Source: Myxococcales bacterium
GTDB taxonomy: Bacteria > Myxococcota_A > UBA9042
Length of the DNA: 64,000 nt
Direction: 5' to 3'
NCBI GenBank assembly: GCA_947491025.1
Contig: CANLIC010000003.1
Coordinates: 1-64,000, forward strand
Under the pieces are notes generated by a model. The model was given only the letters and a program-made list of their open reading frames with translations. It was not told the origin of the DNA and searched no databases. This document shows positions 36,943 through 44,970 of the stretch, piece after piece. Positions within the stretch are counted from its first letter, which is position 1, and every line of letters begins with the position of its first letter. The position numbers and the translations under genes are program-made.

Positions 36943-37794
36943 TCAGGGTGGGGCAGGGATGAGGTCGTCGCCTTGTACGAATGCGACCACGTTCGGCGCG
37001 AAGTCGCTCGGACCCGCCACCGGGAAATAGCCCCTGTAGCCGCGCGGGACGCCGCCGGTCATAGAGCGAAAATCGCGGATGAAGTGGGCCTGATCGAAGT
37101 AGCCGACGTCTGCCGCGACCTGCGTCAACGACACGCCGGGATCGCGCATCAAGGTCCGCAAGGCCGCCTGGAAGCGCAAAACGCGGGCGACCTTCTTCGG
37201 CGTCAGACCGACCTGCTGGCCGAAGAGCCGCTCCAGGTGTCGCGGAGAGGCGCCGGCGTCCCGGGCGATGGCCTCGATGGAGGTCGCGCTGGCGTCGGCG
37301 CTCATCGCCAAGAGGGCGCGGTCGAGGATGGCCCTGCCGGCGCCGAGTCGCAGGTGGTCGAGGAAGAAGGCGTCGAGGCTGGCGGCGGCGGCGTCGGGCG
37401 CCAGCCCGAAGAGCTCCGCCTCCAACGCCTCGATGTCCGGACCGAAGACCGCCGCCGGGGCAGGGGTGCCGCCGGTATGGTGCCGCAGGTCGCTCCGCGC
37501 GAAGGGGCCGACGCCGCCCAGCGGAAAGCGCACACCGACGACGCGGACGTCGCCGCGCTGGATGATGCGGATCGGCGTCAAGCGCTGGGCGTCGAGGTTG
37601 GACGTCGCATGCGCCACCGCCGCGCCGTGGCCGACCTGGCGCAAGTAAGGGGCGCCGAAGTTGAAGATGAGGTCGGCCCGGCCATCGACGAAGACGTCGA
37701 CGCGCAGATCGAGGGGCCCATGCTCACTGCTGAGGAACCAGTAGCTCTCGATGAAGGGCGCGAGCGCGGCGGTAGGCGTCCTCAACTGGTACAC
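36943..37794 (-). CDS. AraC-family transcriptional regulator
   Basis: 283 aa from GTG 37794 with GAGG five bases upstream; ATG and longer frames upstream look less likely. The N-terminal part (ALAPFIESYWFLSSEHGPLDLRVDVFVDGRADLIFNFG) is a sensor domain of the DUF6597 type. Two HTH units follow at about 195-275: SIEAIARDAGASPRHLERLF and SLTQVAADVGYFDQAHFIRDF, ending in the usual MTGGVPRGYRGYF. The signal is unknown. Confidence 0.87.
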   Translation of the reverse strand: MYQLRTPTAALAPFIESYWFLSSEHGPLDLRVDVFVDGRADLIFNFGAPYLRQVGHGAAVAHATSNLDAQRLTPIRIIQRGDVRVVGVRFPLGGVGPFARSDLRHHTGGTPAPAAVFGPDIEALEAELFGLAPDAAAASLDAFFLDHLRLGAGRAILDRALLAMSADASATSIEAIARDAGASPRHLERLFGQQVGLTPKKVARVLRFQAALRTLMRDPGVSLTQVAADVGYFDQAHFIRDFRSMTGGVPRGYRGYFPVAGPSDFAPNVVAFVQGDDLIPAPP

Positions 37795-37825
37795 GGCTGC
37801 CTCACCCCCGCCGCCGGCGCATCGC

Positions 37826-39568
37826 TCAAGCCGCCGCGCGCATCGCGAACGCCATCTCCGCCGGCAAAGCGAACCAGCGCAGCGCCTCGAAGTCGGGCCC
37901 AAGCGGCGAGGCGCCGTCCGGCTCGGGCATCGTCTGCGCTGCCGACGCCAGGATGCGCCGCGCCTCGTCGAGGTAGCCCGGCAGCACCCACTCGGGCTCG
38001 CTGGCGTGGCGGCTGCGGTAGCTCATCTTGCCGCCGTGGTAGGCGACATCGGCGAGCCGCATCACCTCTGCCGACTGGCCCTTGCGGTGGAACCACAGGC
38101 CTGTCAGCGGATCGAAGCGGTAGTGGGGTAGCAGCCGCCAGCCGTCGCTGGCGACCAGGCGCACGGCGTCGAGGATGTAGGCGAACGCCGTCTCGCTGAG
38201 GAAGTAGTTGAAGTTGACGCGGACCCAGCCGGGCTTGATGCCCTCGCAGCCGCGCATGATCTCGCGCTCGAACTCCTGGCTCCGCTCGAGGTCGATGCCG
38301 AGCAGCCGGTGGCCGTAGGGCCCAGCGCACGAGCAGCCGGCGCGGGCCTGGATGCCGAAGAGATCGTTAAGGACCTGGGCGACGAAGTTGTGGTGCAGGT
38401 AGCCTCGGCGCGGGACCTCGCCCGGCAGGTCGTGGCCGATGACGAAGGAGACGATCGACAGCCGCTCGGCCTCGCGGTTGCCGAGGATCTCGAGGTGTGG
38501 GTGGTCCTGCCAGGCAGCGATGGCGCGCCGGATGAAGCGCTCCTCTCGGGCCCGGATGGTGGGGACGCCGACCGCCTGCTTGAGCTGAAAGACCAGGCCA
38601 GCGCGGATCGACTCCAAAATCGCCGGCGTCCCGCCCTCTTCGCGCGACTCGATGGCGTCGAGGTAGCGATGGGCCACCGGGTTCACATAGGCCACCGTGC
38701 CACCGCCGGGCATGGCCGGCACCGTGTTGCGGAATAGGGCGCGCTTGGCGATCAGGATGCCCGGAGTTCCCGGGCCGCCGATGAACTTGTGCGGCGACAG
38801 GAACACGGCGTCGAGCGCGTCGGGCGCCACCTCGGGCTGGCCCGGACCGGCCGCGCCGTTCATCGCGATCTCGACGTAGGGTCCGGCCGCGGCGTAGTCC
38901 CAGAACGACAAGGCGCCGTGGGCGTGCAGCAGCCTGGCGATGGCGTGCACGTCGCTGGCGATGCCGGTCACGTTGGAGGCGGCGCTGAAGGAGCCGATCT
39001 TCAAGGGCCGCTCGGCGTACCGCGCAAGCTCGGCAGCGAGCGTGATCTGGCAGATGTGGCCGTCGGCGTCCTCGCGGATGACGACGACGTCGGCGATCGT
39101 CTCCCGCCAGGGCAGCTCGTTGGAGTGGTGCTCGAAGGGGCCGATGAACACCACAGGTCGCTGCGCCGCCGGGATGTGCTGGCTCAGGCCGTGGGCGGCG
39201 TCGAGGTCGCGCGGGATGCGCAGGTTGAGGACCTCGATGAGCTTGTGGATCGCTGAGGTGGCGCCCGAGCCGCAGAAGAGCACGACGTCGCGGGCGTCGC
39301 CTCCGGCCGCCTCCAGCACGATCTGGCGCGCGTCCTCGCGGAAGCGCGTGGTCTGCAGACCCGTGCCGGACGACTCGGTGTGGGTGTTGGCGTAGCGGGT
39401 CATCACCTCGTTGCGCAGGAACTCCTCGATGAAGGTCAGCGACCTGCCCGACGCCGTGTAGTCGGCGTACAGCACCCGCCGCGGTCCGAACGGGCCGCCG
39501 AGCACCTCGTCGTCGCCGATGATGCTGGCGCGGATGGTCTCGATGAGGCGTTCGGCGTCGTCGTGCAT
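37826..39568 (-). CDS. Class V aminotransferase / cysteine-desulfurase-like PLP enzyme
   Basis: 580 aa; ATG 39568 is preceded by AGAGG. The PLP lysine lies in SPHKFIGGPGTPG (about residue 261), with upstream cofactor-binding motifs FCGSGATSAIHKLIEVL and FDEHSNELPW-like FEHHSNELPWRETI; WDYAAAGPYV supplies the PLP Asp. The C-terminal third is longer than in SufS/IscS proteins (usual 400-430 aa). CSCAGPYGHRL could be the catalytic Cys region, though its position differs from that of SufS. The substrate is not inferable; cysteine desulfuration or a related C-S/C-N cleavage is most likely. Confidence 0.8.
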   Translation of the reverse strand: MHDDAERLIETIRASIIGDDEVLGGPFGPRRVLYADYTASGRSLTFIEEFLRNEVMTRYANTHTESSGTGLQTTRFREDARQIVLEAAGGDARDVVLFCGSGATSAIHKLIEVLNLRIPRDLDAAHGLSQHIPAAQRPVVFIGPFEHHSNELPWRETIADVVVIREDADGHICQITLAAELARYAERPLKIGSFSAASNVTGIASDVHAIARLLHAHGALSFWDYAAAGPYVEIAMNGAAGPGQPEVAPDALDAVFLSPHKFIGGPGTPGILIAKRALFRNTVPAMPGGGTVAYVNPVAHRYLDAIESREEGGTPAILESIRAGLVFQLKQAVGVPTIRAREERFIRRAIAAWQDHPHLEILGNREAERLSIVSFVIGHDLPGEVPRRGYLHHNFVAQVLNDLFGIQARAGCSCAGPYGHRLLGIDLERSQEFEREIMRGCEGIKPGWVRVNFNYFLSETAFAYILDAVRLVASDGWRLLPHYRFDPLTGLWFHRKGQSAEVMRLADVAYHGGKMSYRSRHASEPEWVLPGYLDEARRILASAAQTMPEPDGASPLGPDFEALRWFALPAEMAFAMRAAA

Positions 39569-39699
39569 GGCAGGCCTCTGGTCGGCGGGGGGCGCGCGGT
39601 CGCGGTTGGGCGCTGGGCGCGATTCGGCCGCCCGGCACAGCGTGCACGGCAGCACGCGCAGCATCGCCCTTGGTCGCCGCCGACGCCAGCCCTCGGCGC

Positions 39700-40851
39700 C
39701 TACGCCTCTGCGCCCGGGTCCATGGCGGAGAGCCACGGCGGTGCCCGGCGCCCGAGCCGTTCTTGCAGCGCTGCGGGGGACTCGCCCACGGTCGCAAGCA
39801 CCGACTGCGCGGCGCGCCACCACCGTTCGGCTTGCGGGTCCGTCGCCGGCGTGTCCATGGACGGCAGCGTCAAGGCGAGGGCCCTGTGCCAGGCGTCGGG
39901 GCGGTTCTTGGCGGCAGCCGCGGCATGCTCGAGCAGCCAGTCCGCGTCCAAGGCGACGAGTTGGTGCGGCAAGAGCCGGCAAGGGGCGCCTTCGAGCCAC
40001 GCCCGCTGCGCAAGCGCCGCAGCCTGGAGCCGCACGGCCTCATCGCCGCCGGTGGCGGTCGCGAGGGCGCCGAGGGCGTCAACTGTCGCCACGGCGCTGG
40101 CCTGGGCCGCGGCATCGGCGCTGGCCTTCCAGCCGGCGTCGGCCCAGGTCTGGCAGCGCTCGAGCAGCGCCTCCCGCGCCACCGTCTGCGCCGGCAGCAT
40201 CGCCGCGGCCCGCAACAGGGTGCGCTGGCGCAGATCGTCGAAGTCCGAGAGGCGCGCCACCGCCGCGCCCAGGCGCAGCGGCCAGTCAGCCTCGTCGGTG
40301 AAGGCGAGCGCCCGCAGCAGCCACGCTTCCGGCACAGCCTCGAGCGCGGTCCCTTGGAAGGGCGAAGCGACGGGCAGTTCACCGCGCAAGTGGCCCCTCA
40401 CCACCTCGTCGGCGTCGGCAGGCCGGGCGATGCGGACGCCGTCGAGACGTAGCGGAAAGCTTGGGATTGGGTGCCCGGCGCAGCGCCACGGCCCAGGCTC
40501 GTTGACCCGCGGGTCGACGCCGTAGCCACCGTCGGCCGGCGTCGGCGCGAAGACCTGGCGGATGCTGCAGTCGCAGACGTAGAGCCGGCCGAGCGTCGAA
40601 GCGATGACGCGACCGCTAGCGAAGACGTCGTCGACGCCGCGCAGGTCGGCCGCAGTGACGGTGTGGCCGTCAGCGACCTCGGCGCGGGCGATGGCGCGCA
40701 CCGGTTGACTGCACTGCCCGCAGACCAGGTGGTTGCAGCCGACATGCTGCCAAAGGACGCCAGCGTCCCAGTCCTCAGGCGAGCGGGGCAGCCAGCCCGT
40801 CATCGCGACCAGGCGGCCACCGTCGCGGCAGGTGCGGAGAGGCGTCGTCAA
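39700..40851 (-). CDS. Unknown protein with N-terminal Cys motifs, partner of the upstream 1022-aa protein
   Basis: 383 aa from a TTG with GGAG six bases upstream; ATG at about codon 17 is the alternative. The first half has CNHLVCGQC, CDCSIRQV and PWRCAGHP, so four or five cysteines and a His could bind zinc. The second half is alpha-helical, Ala/Leu-rich, and looks HEAT-like (AWLLRALAFTDEADWPLRLG). No signal peptide or membrane helix is seen. It starts 70 bp downstream of the 1022-aa gene on the same strand, so the two are likely co-transcribed. Confidence 0.68.
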   Translation of the reverse strand: MTTPLRTCRDGGRLVAMTGWLPRSPEDWDAGVLWQHVGCNHLVCGQCSQPVRAIARAEVADGHTVTAADLRGVDDVFASGRVIASTLGRLYVCDCSIRQVFAPTPADGGYGVDPRVNEPGPWRCAGHPIPSFPLRLDGVRIARPADADEVVRGHLRGELPVASPFQGTALEAVPEAWLLRALAFTDEADWPLRLGAAVARLSDFDDLRQRTLLRAAAMLPAQTVAREALLERCQTWADAGWKASADAAAQASAVATVDALGALATATGGDEAVRLQAAALAQRAWLEGAPCRLLPHQLVALDADWLLEHAAAAAKNRPDAWHRALALTLPSMDTPATDPQAERWWRAAQSVLATVGESPAALQERLGRRAPPWLSAMDPGAEA

Positions 40852-40921
40852 ATGAGACTCCTGGCGCTGCCGCAGCCGTCACCGCCGAGGGCGATGGCGT
40901 CACCCGGTCCAGCGCGGCGGC

Positions 40922-43900
40922 TCAGGCGCCGACGGGGCGCGGCTTGGGCGCAGACTCGGCCACGGGCGCCGCGGCGGCGGTTCCGGCGGGATCGGACTCG
41001 CCCGGGAATCGACCGCCGCCAAAGCCGCGCAGGGCCGACGGGCTGTAGGGCTCGATGTCCTTGTACATGTCCGGCCCCGGCGTCCAGGCCGCGCCGAAGG
41101 GCGCCGCAGCCGCCATCACCTCGACCAGCGAGTGGTGGTTGGCCGGCAGCAGGTAGCCGATGCAGGCCAAGCGCGCCTGCACCGCCGAGGTGGCGTTGAG
41201 GGCGTCGTTGGCTGTCATCAGCATGTTGGTTGTGCCGGAGGGGCCCGCCGCCAAGGGCAGCGACATCTGGCGGGCCCAGCGCACCCACTGGTCCGCCTCG
41301 TTCATGATCCAGACCCGCGCGCCCTCTTCCCAACGCAGTCGGCTCGTCCGCGGATCGAAGGTGCTGTCGCCCTGGGCCTGCAGCGTGGCCTCCGCCGGGT
41401 CGAGTGATACGCCAGCGGTCTTGGCGGACTCATCGGTGCGGTGCGTCGCGGCGCGGTCGGCCTTGCCGGCATCGGAGTCAGCCGTGCTTGCGCGGTGGAC
41501 GCGCGTCTGGGTCTGTCCTGCCGCTGCCGGACTCGCCGCCGGCGCCAGCGCCCACGGGCTCGGGGCTTTGCCGCTGGTCCGCGTCCGCTCGGCCTCTGCC
41601 GCCTTGGCCTCGAGCAGGTCGATGTCGAGGCGCGCTTGCTCCGCCCAGACCAGCGCCTCTGCGCCGCGCGCCGAGATCAGGTCCTGCGCCAGCACCTGGA
41701 TGTAGAACTCGCCGACGTGGTTCATCCGGGTCGCCACGTTGCCGCTGTCGAAGACCGCCATCAGCGCATCGATGCCCTTGCCGACTGCGCCCGACCAGCC
41801 CGGGTTCTCCGAGCCCATCTTCTTGAGCTCGGTCTCGAGCATGGCGTTGGTGCGGCTCCAGGCGCCGCCGACCTTGGCCATGATGTACGCCTTGGCCTTG
41901 GCGCTCATCGCCTGCGCCGCGCCCAAGCCGTCTTGGGCGGCGGCCGCGCCGAGATTGCGCTCAAACGCGCGCGCGGCGGCCTCAAAATCGGGCTTGGCTG
42001 CCATCGAGGACGCGCCGTTGGCGACTTGCGCCTCGACGGTCTGGCCGCGGACGTTCTCGGACTTGGGTGCGAGGGTGCCGCCGCGTTCGGTGGCGCGCGC
42101 GGTGATGGCAGCCTGTTCGGTGGCTGGGACGCGCTGCGCCGGCGCTGGCATCGCCACCGGGCTCAGCTTGGCCCGGGCGGCTGCTGCCGTCGCTGGATCG
42201 ATGAGGCGCGGTTGGGTGGTTGCGACGACGCGGCCGTCGGCCAGGAGGTGGTAGATGTGGCCCGGATCGTCCGGCGCGATGCGCTCCGAGGGGCCGCTGG
42301 CGACCTCCTGCGACTCCCAGCCCGGCGGTGGCGCGCCGACGCCATGCAGCGAGACGTCGGGGTTGGCAGCGGTCTGCGGCTGCGGTGTCGCGGCTTGCCC
42401 ACCCGGCGCCGACGACGCTGGCGCTGGTGGCGCGGCGGGAACATCGGAGCGAATCGCGCTGCTGCCTGGGGCCGGGCCTGGCGCCACCGGTGAGCGGCCC
42501 GCCACGTTGCCGGCGCTGGCAGCGGCTTGGGCGCCCGGGTCAGGCGGTGGCGGGGCTGCTGGCGCCGCGGCGGCCGGAGCTGGGCTGGGGCCGCCGAGGA
42601 TCGGGTGGGCGTGCATCGGGGGCGCGCCACCAGGAGCTGCCTGATCGAAGGTGCCACCGGCGACCGCCGCGCCCGGTCCCATCGGTGCTGCCTGGCCCGG
42701 CACCGCCGAGGGTGCTTGTGCCTCCTGCAGGCTCTGGCCGAAGACCTGATCGTAGGCCGGCGCCGTGGCCTGCACGCCGGGGTCGTTGCCTCGCAGCAGC
42801 TCCTCGCCCACTGAGCTGCCGGGGGCAGAGGCCTTGACTGCGGCGTTGAGGCGCGCCAGCTCAGCCATCCAGGTGTCGGACGGAATGACCGGCACAGCCG
42901 CCGTCACTTGGGCCCAGGTGACGCCGCGCTCCAAGAATTCGCGGGCGCCGCCGCCGGTGACGCCATAGGTCTGACCCGGCTGATTGCGTGCCACCCACAG
43001 CGCGCTCATCATCCCGTCGAATGCCGTCGGCTTGCGAGCTTCGCGCATGCCCTGCGGTTCGATCGTCAGGTCGAGGGCGCCATCGGCGTACCATTCGGGC
43101 TGCAAGGCGCCCACGGTCATCATGTCGGCGAAGGCGAGGTCGGGATCGGCCGGCCGGATGGCGACCTCTGCCGGCGAGTACCAGGTCTCTGCGCGCGCCA
43201 GCGAGGCCGAGGGCTCGGCGAGGGACTTGGCGTCGCCGGCGTAGCTGGTACGGAGCAGGTGCTTGAGCGCCTCGAGCTTGGCCTTGTCGTCCGGCAACAG
43301 GCCGGCCTGCGCAGCCTCGACCGGCGTCATGCCGGCGGCCGCCGCGAGCTCGCTGCGGGCCCACGTGTCGACGATCGACGCGCCGTGCGCTGAGAGGGCG
43401 TAGCTGTAGAGCGAACCGACGCCGTGTGTTCGCCGGCTGAGCGCCGCGAGATCTTCGGCTGCGATCTGCTTGCCTTGGAATTTGTAGGGCGACGCGGCGC
43501 GCTGCATCAGCGGAAAGATGCGATCGCGCGCGGTCTGGCTGGTCTGCACCTCGGACGCTACCGCGCCATAGAAGCCGGTTTTGGCGGATTGAAGGTTGCC
43601 CTCGAAGTACTGCTCGCTCTCGATGTCGGCGAACTTTTGGGTGGCGATCGGGTCGGCGCCGCCGAACTCGCGGACGAAGCGCTCATCTTGCTGCGCCCGG
43701 GTCCGCCAGGCGGCGATCGTCTCGCTCCACAGCGCGGTGCGATTGCTGGCCAGGGCGTCCACGCCAGCCTGGCTCGTCTGCTCGCGGGCCAGCCGTTGCG
43801 CCAAGGCGGATGTACCCTCGGCGTAGCCGGGCAGGCCGGATTGAAGCGTCTGGTCGATTTGGGCGGCCGTGGGCGCTGGCTGAGCCGCGGCGGCGTCGAC

Positions 43901-43990
43901 GGCCTGCGGTCCGGCGGGCCCGCCCGCTTCTTGCGGGGCCTGTTGGCCGGCGTCTTGGCGCTGGCGGTCGTCCTGGCGGGTGGTCTGCAT
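40922..43990 (-). CDS. 1022-aa leaderless protein with Pro/Ala linker and conserved-looking C-terminal module
   Basis: ATG 43990 is chosen for GGAG six bases upstream. No signal peptide: the N-terminus is Gln/Ala-rich and charged. Residues about 60-430 are helical (RDRIFPLMQRAASPYKFQGK). Residues 447-540 are a Pro/Ala-rich linker, then comes another helical stretch (about 600-880). The C-terminal part at about 885-990 has the sequence LPLAAGPSGTTNML, RLACIGYLLPANHHSLVEVM, PFGAAW and MYKDIEPYSP. The SGTT and HHSLVEV motifs look like a recurrent, probably catalytic or ligand-binding, module, but I cannot name it. A cytosolic, eCIS-cargo or polymorphic-toxin role would fit the architecture; this is inference. 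Confidence 0.72.
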   Translation of the reverse strand: MQTTRQDDRQRQDAGQQAPQEAGGPAGPQAVDAAAAQPAPTAAQIDQTLQSGLPGYAEGTSALAQRLAREQTSQAGVDALASNRTALWSETIAAWRTRAQQDERFVREFGGADPIATQKFADIESEQYFEGNLQSAKTGFYGAVASEVQTSQTARDRIFPLMQRAASPYKFQGKQIAAEDLAALSRRTHGVGSLYSYALSAHGASIVDTWARSELAAAAGMTPVEAAQAGLLPDDKAKLEALKHLLRTSYAGDAKSLAEPSASLARAETWYSPAEVAIRPADPDLAFADMMTVGALQPEWYADGALDLTIEPQGMREARKPTAFDGMMSALWVARNQPGQTYGVTGGGAREFLERGVTWAQVTAAVPVIPSDTWMAELARLNAAVKASAPGSSVGEELLRGNDPGVQATAPAYDQVFGQSLQEAQAPSAVPGQAAPMGPGAAVAGGTFDQAAPGGAPPMHAHPILGGPSPAPAAAAPAAPPPPDPGAQAAASAGNVAGRSPVAPGPAPGSSAIRSDVPAAPPAPASSAPGGQAATPQPQTAANPDVSLHGVGAPPPGWESQEVASGPSERIAPDDPGHIYHLLADGRVVATTQPRLIDPATAAAARAKLSPVAMPAPAQRVPATEQAAITARATERGGTLAPKSENVRGQTVEAQVANGASSMAAKPDFEAAARAFERNLGAAAAQDGLGAAQAMSAKAKAYIMAKVGGAWSRTNAMLETELKKMGSENPGWSGAVGKGIDALMAVFDSGNVATRMNHVGEFYIQVLAQDLISARGAEALVWAEQARLDIDLLEAKAAEAERTRTSGKAPSPWALAPAASPAAAGQTQTRVHRASTADSDAGKADRAATHRTDESAKTAGVSLDPAEATLQAQGDSTFDPRTSRLRWEEGARVWIMNEADQWVRWARQMSLPLAAGPSGTTNMLMTANDALNATSAVQARLACIGYLLPANHHSLVEVMAAAAPFGAAWTPGPDMYKDIEPYSPSALRGFGGGRFPGESDPAGTAAAAPVAESAPKPRPVGA

Positions 43991-44325
43991 CGGGCGCTCC
44001 GGCCGGCGGCGCGGCTTCGGGTGCCGCGCGTTCTGGAGGGCAGGATCGCGGGTGTGCTTGCCGGTGGCAAGGGAAGTCTGGTTCGTTTGGGCCGTGGTGT
44101 GGTGTGGTCGCCCCGGTCGGGGGTCATTTGCGAGCGGTGTCGTGCCACGGAGTCTGCACGTCCCGAGTTCCCGCACGGAGGGGCTGCTCGCGACATCCAT
44201 CTCGGGCGCGAGAACAGGGTCGCGCCGGACCGCACCCTGGCTTGCACCGGCTAGGCTTCAATTGTCCTCCCTCCCTCCGGGCCCCCTTCCCCCCAAGAGG
44301 GTCGGACCCGTCGCATCCCCTTCCC

Positions 44326-44342
44326 GCCAGCAAAAAGCTGGC
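44326..44342. repeat. Short GCCAGC/GCTGGC hairpin
   Basis: GCCAGC at 44326-44331 and GCTGGC at 44337-44342 form a perfect six-bp stem with an AAAAA loop. It stands nine bp ahead of the larger stem-loop. Confidence 0.45.
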
Positions 44343-44350
44343 TTACCGAA

Positions 44351-44385
44351 TGGCACCTGCCCCAGGCGAATCGCCTAGGGTGCCA
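44351..44385. promoter_or_regulatory. Long imperfect stem-loop in the giant-gene leader region
   Basis: TGGCA (44351-44355) pairs with TGCCA (44381-44385). After a CCTG bulge, CCCCAGGCGA (44360-44369) pairs with TCGCCTAGGG (44371-44380) with one mismatch and a one-base gap. As DNA this is a near-palindrome. It lies 586 bp upstream of the GTG of the giant gene, and no T-tract follows, so it is a regulatory or protein-binding structure rather than a classic terminator. Confidence 0.5.
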
Positions 44386-44590
44386 CCAGCACCAGGTCTT
44401 CGCGGCCAAGGAGGGCTCGGGCCCGAACCCCCAAACGGCCAGGCCCTCGGCATGGGCCCAACCCACCTCTAGGCAGGATCCATGCCAATCGACCAAGAAC
44501 ATGAAAAACCATGCAAAGTTAGAGTAATTCAACAGATCCCACCCCTAAACCAAACCCCCAGCGCGGCACCGAAACACCGAACTGACACGG

Positions 44591-44656
44591 TCTCAAGACC
44601 GTCCCAAGACCGTCCCAAGACCGTCCCAAGACCATCTCAAGACCATCTCAAGACCA
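44591..44656. repeat. Six tandem 11-bp repeats (TCYCAAGACCR)
   Basis: Six head-to-tail copies of TCCCAAGACCG / TCTCAAGACCA occupy 44591-44656. The period of 11 bp is close to one turn of B-DNA, so the same face of the helix is presented repeatedly. The first copy is part of the perfect inverted repeat CGGTCT-CA-AGACCG (44588-44601). Slippage-type expansion and cooperative protein binding are both possible. Confidence 0.85.
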
Positions 44657-44970
44657 TCTGCAATCGCCCCCAGACTCCCCCCCAACGCTCCCAGACACGC
44701 CAAGTCACCCGGGGCGCCTCCGAAGCCAGAGACAAGTCCGCAACCCAATCGCGATATCCCCAACCCACGCCCACCGCTCTCACCAGCCAGCCCCGCCGAG
44801 CCCAAGCGGCCCCATCCTCGCCCCATCGTCGCCCCAGCCCCACCCACAGCCCCACCCACAGCCCCACCGATAGCGCCTGACACCGCCAGCCAAAACCGCT
44901 AGCCTCACACCCCACGCCGCGGCGCCCCAAGAGGCACCTTGGCACGCATCTGAACCACCGGAGCCGGACC

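Larger units (their letters stand above)
43991..44970. other. 980-bp divergent non-coding region with stem-loop, tandem repeats and C-rich leader
   Basis: It separates the leaderless 1022-aa gene from the giant lipoprotein gene. No open frame is convincing. From about 44500 the plus strand is very C-rich and G-poor (for example around 44660-44700 and 44830-44870) and less GC-rich than the flanks (44500-44540). Listed separately are a long stem-loop, a shorter hairpin and an 11-bp tandem repeat array; near 44836-44871 there is also a short 12-bp CCCACC-type repetition. A C-rich unstructured leader is what a Rho utilisation site looks like, so regulated premature termination is possible. Confidence 0.5.

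Noticed and set aside
43991..44200. N-terminal extension of the 1022-aa protein to an ATG at 44200
   Set aside because: The extra 70 residues are Pro/Arg/Thr-rich without pattern, and ATG 43990 has a good Shine-Dalgarno.
44591..44656. CRISPR array
   Set aside because: The units are 11 bp with no spacers; too short and unlike CRISPR. The 156-bp repeats in 47275-48050 are coding.
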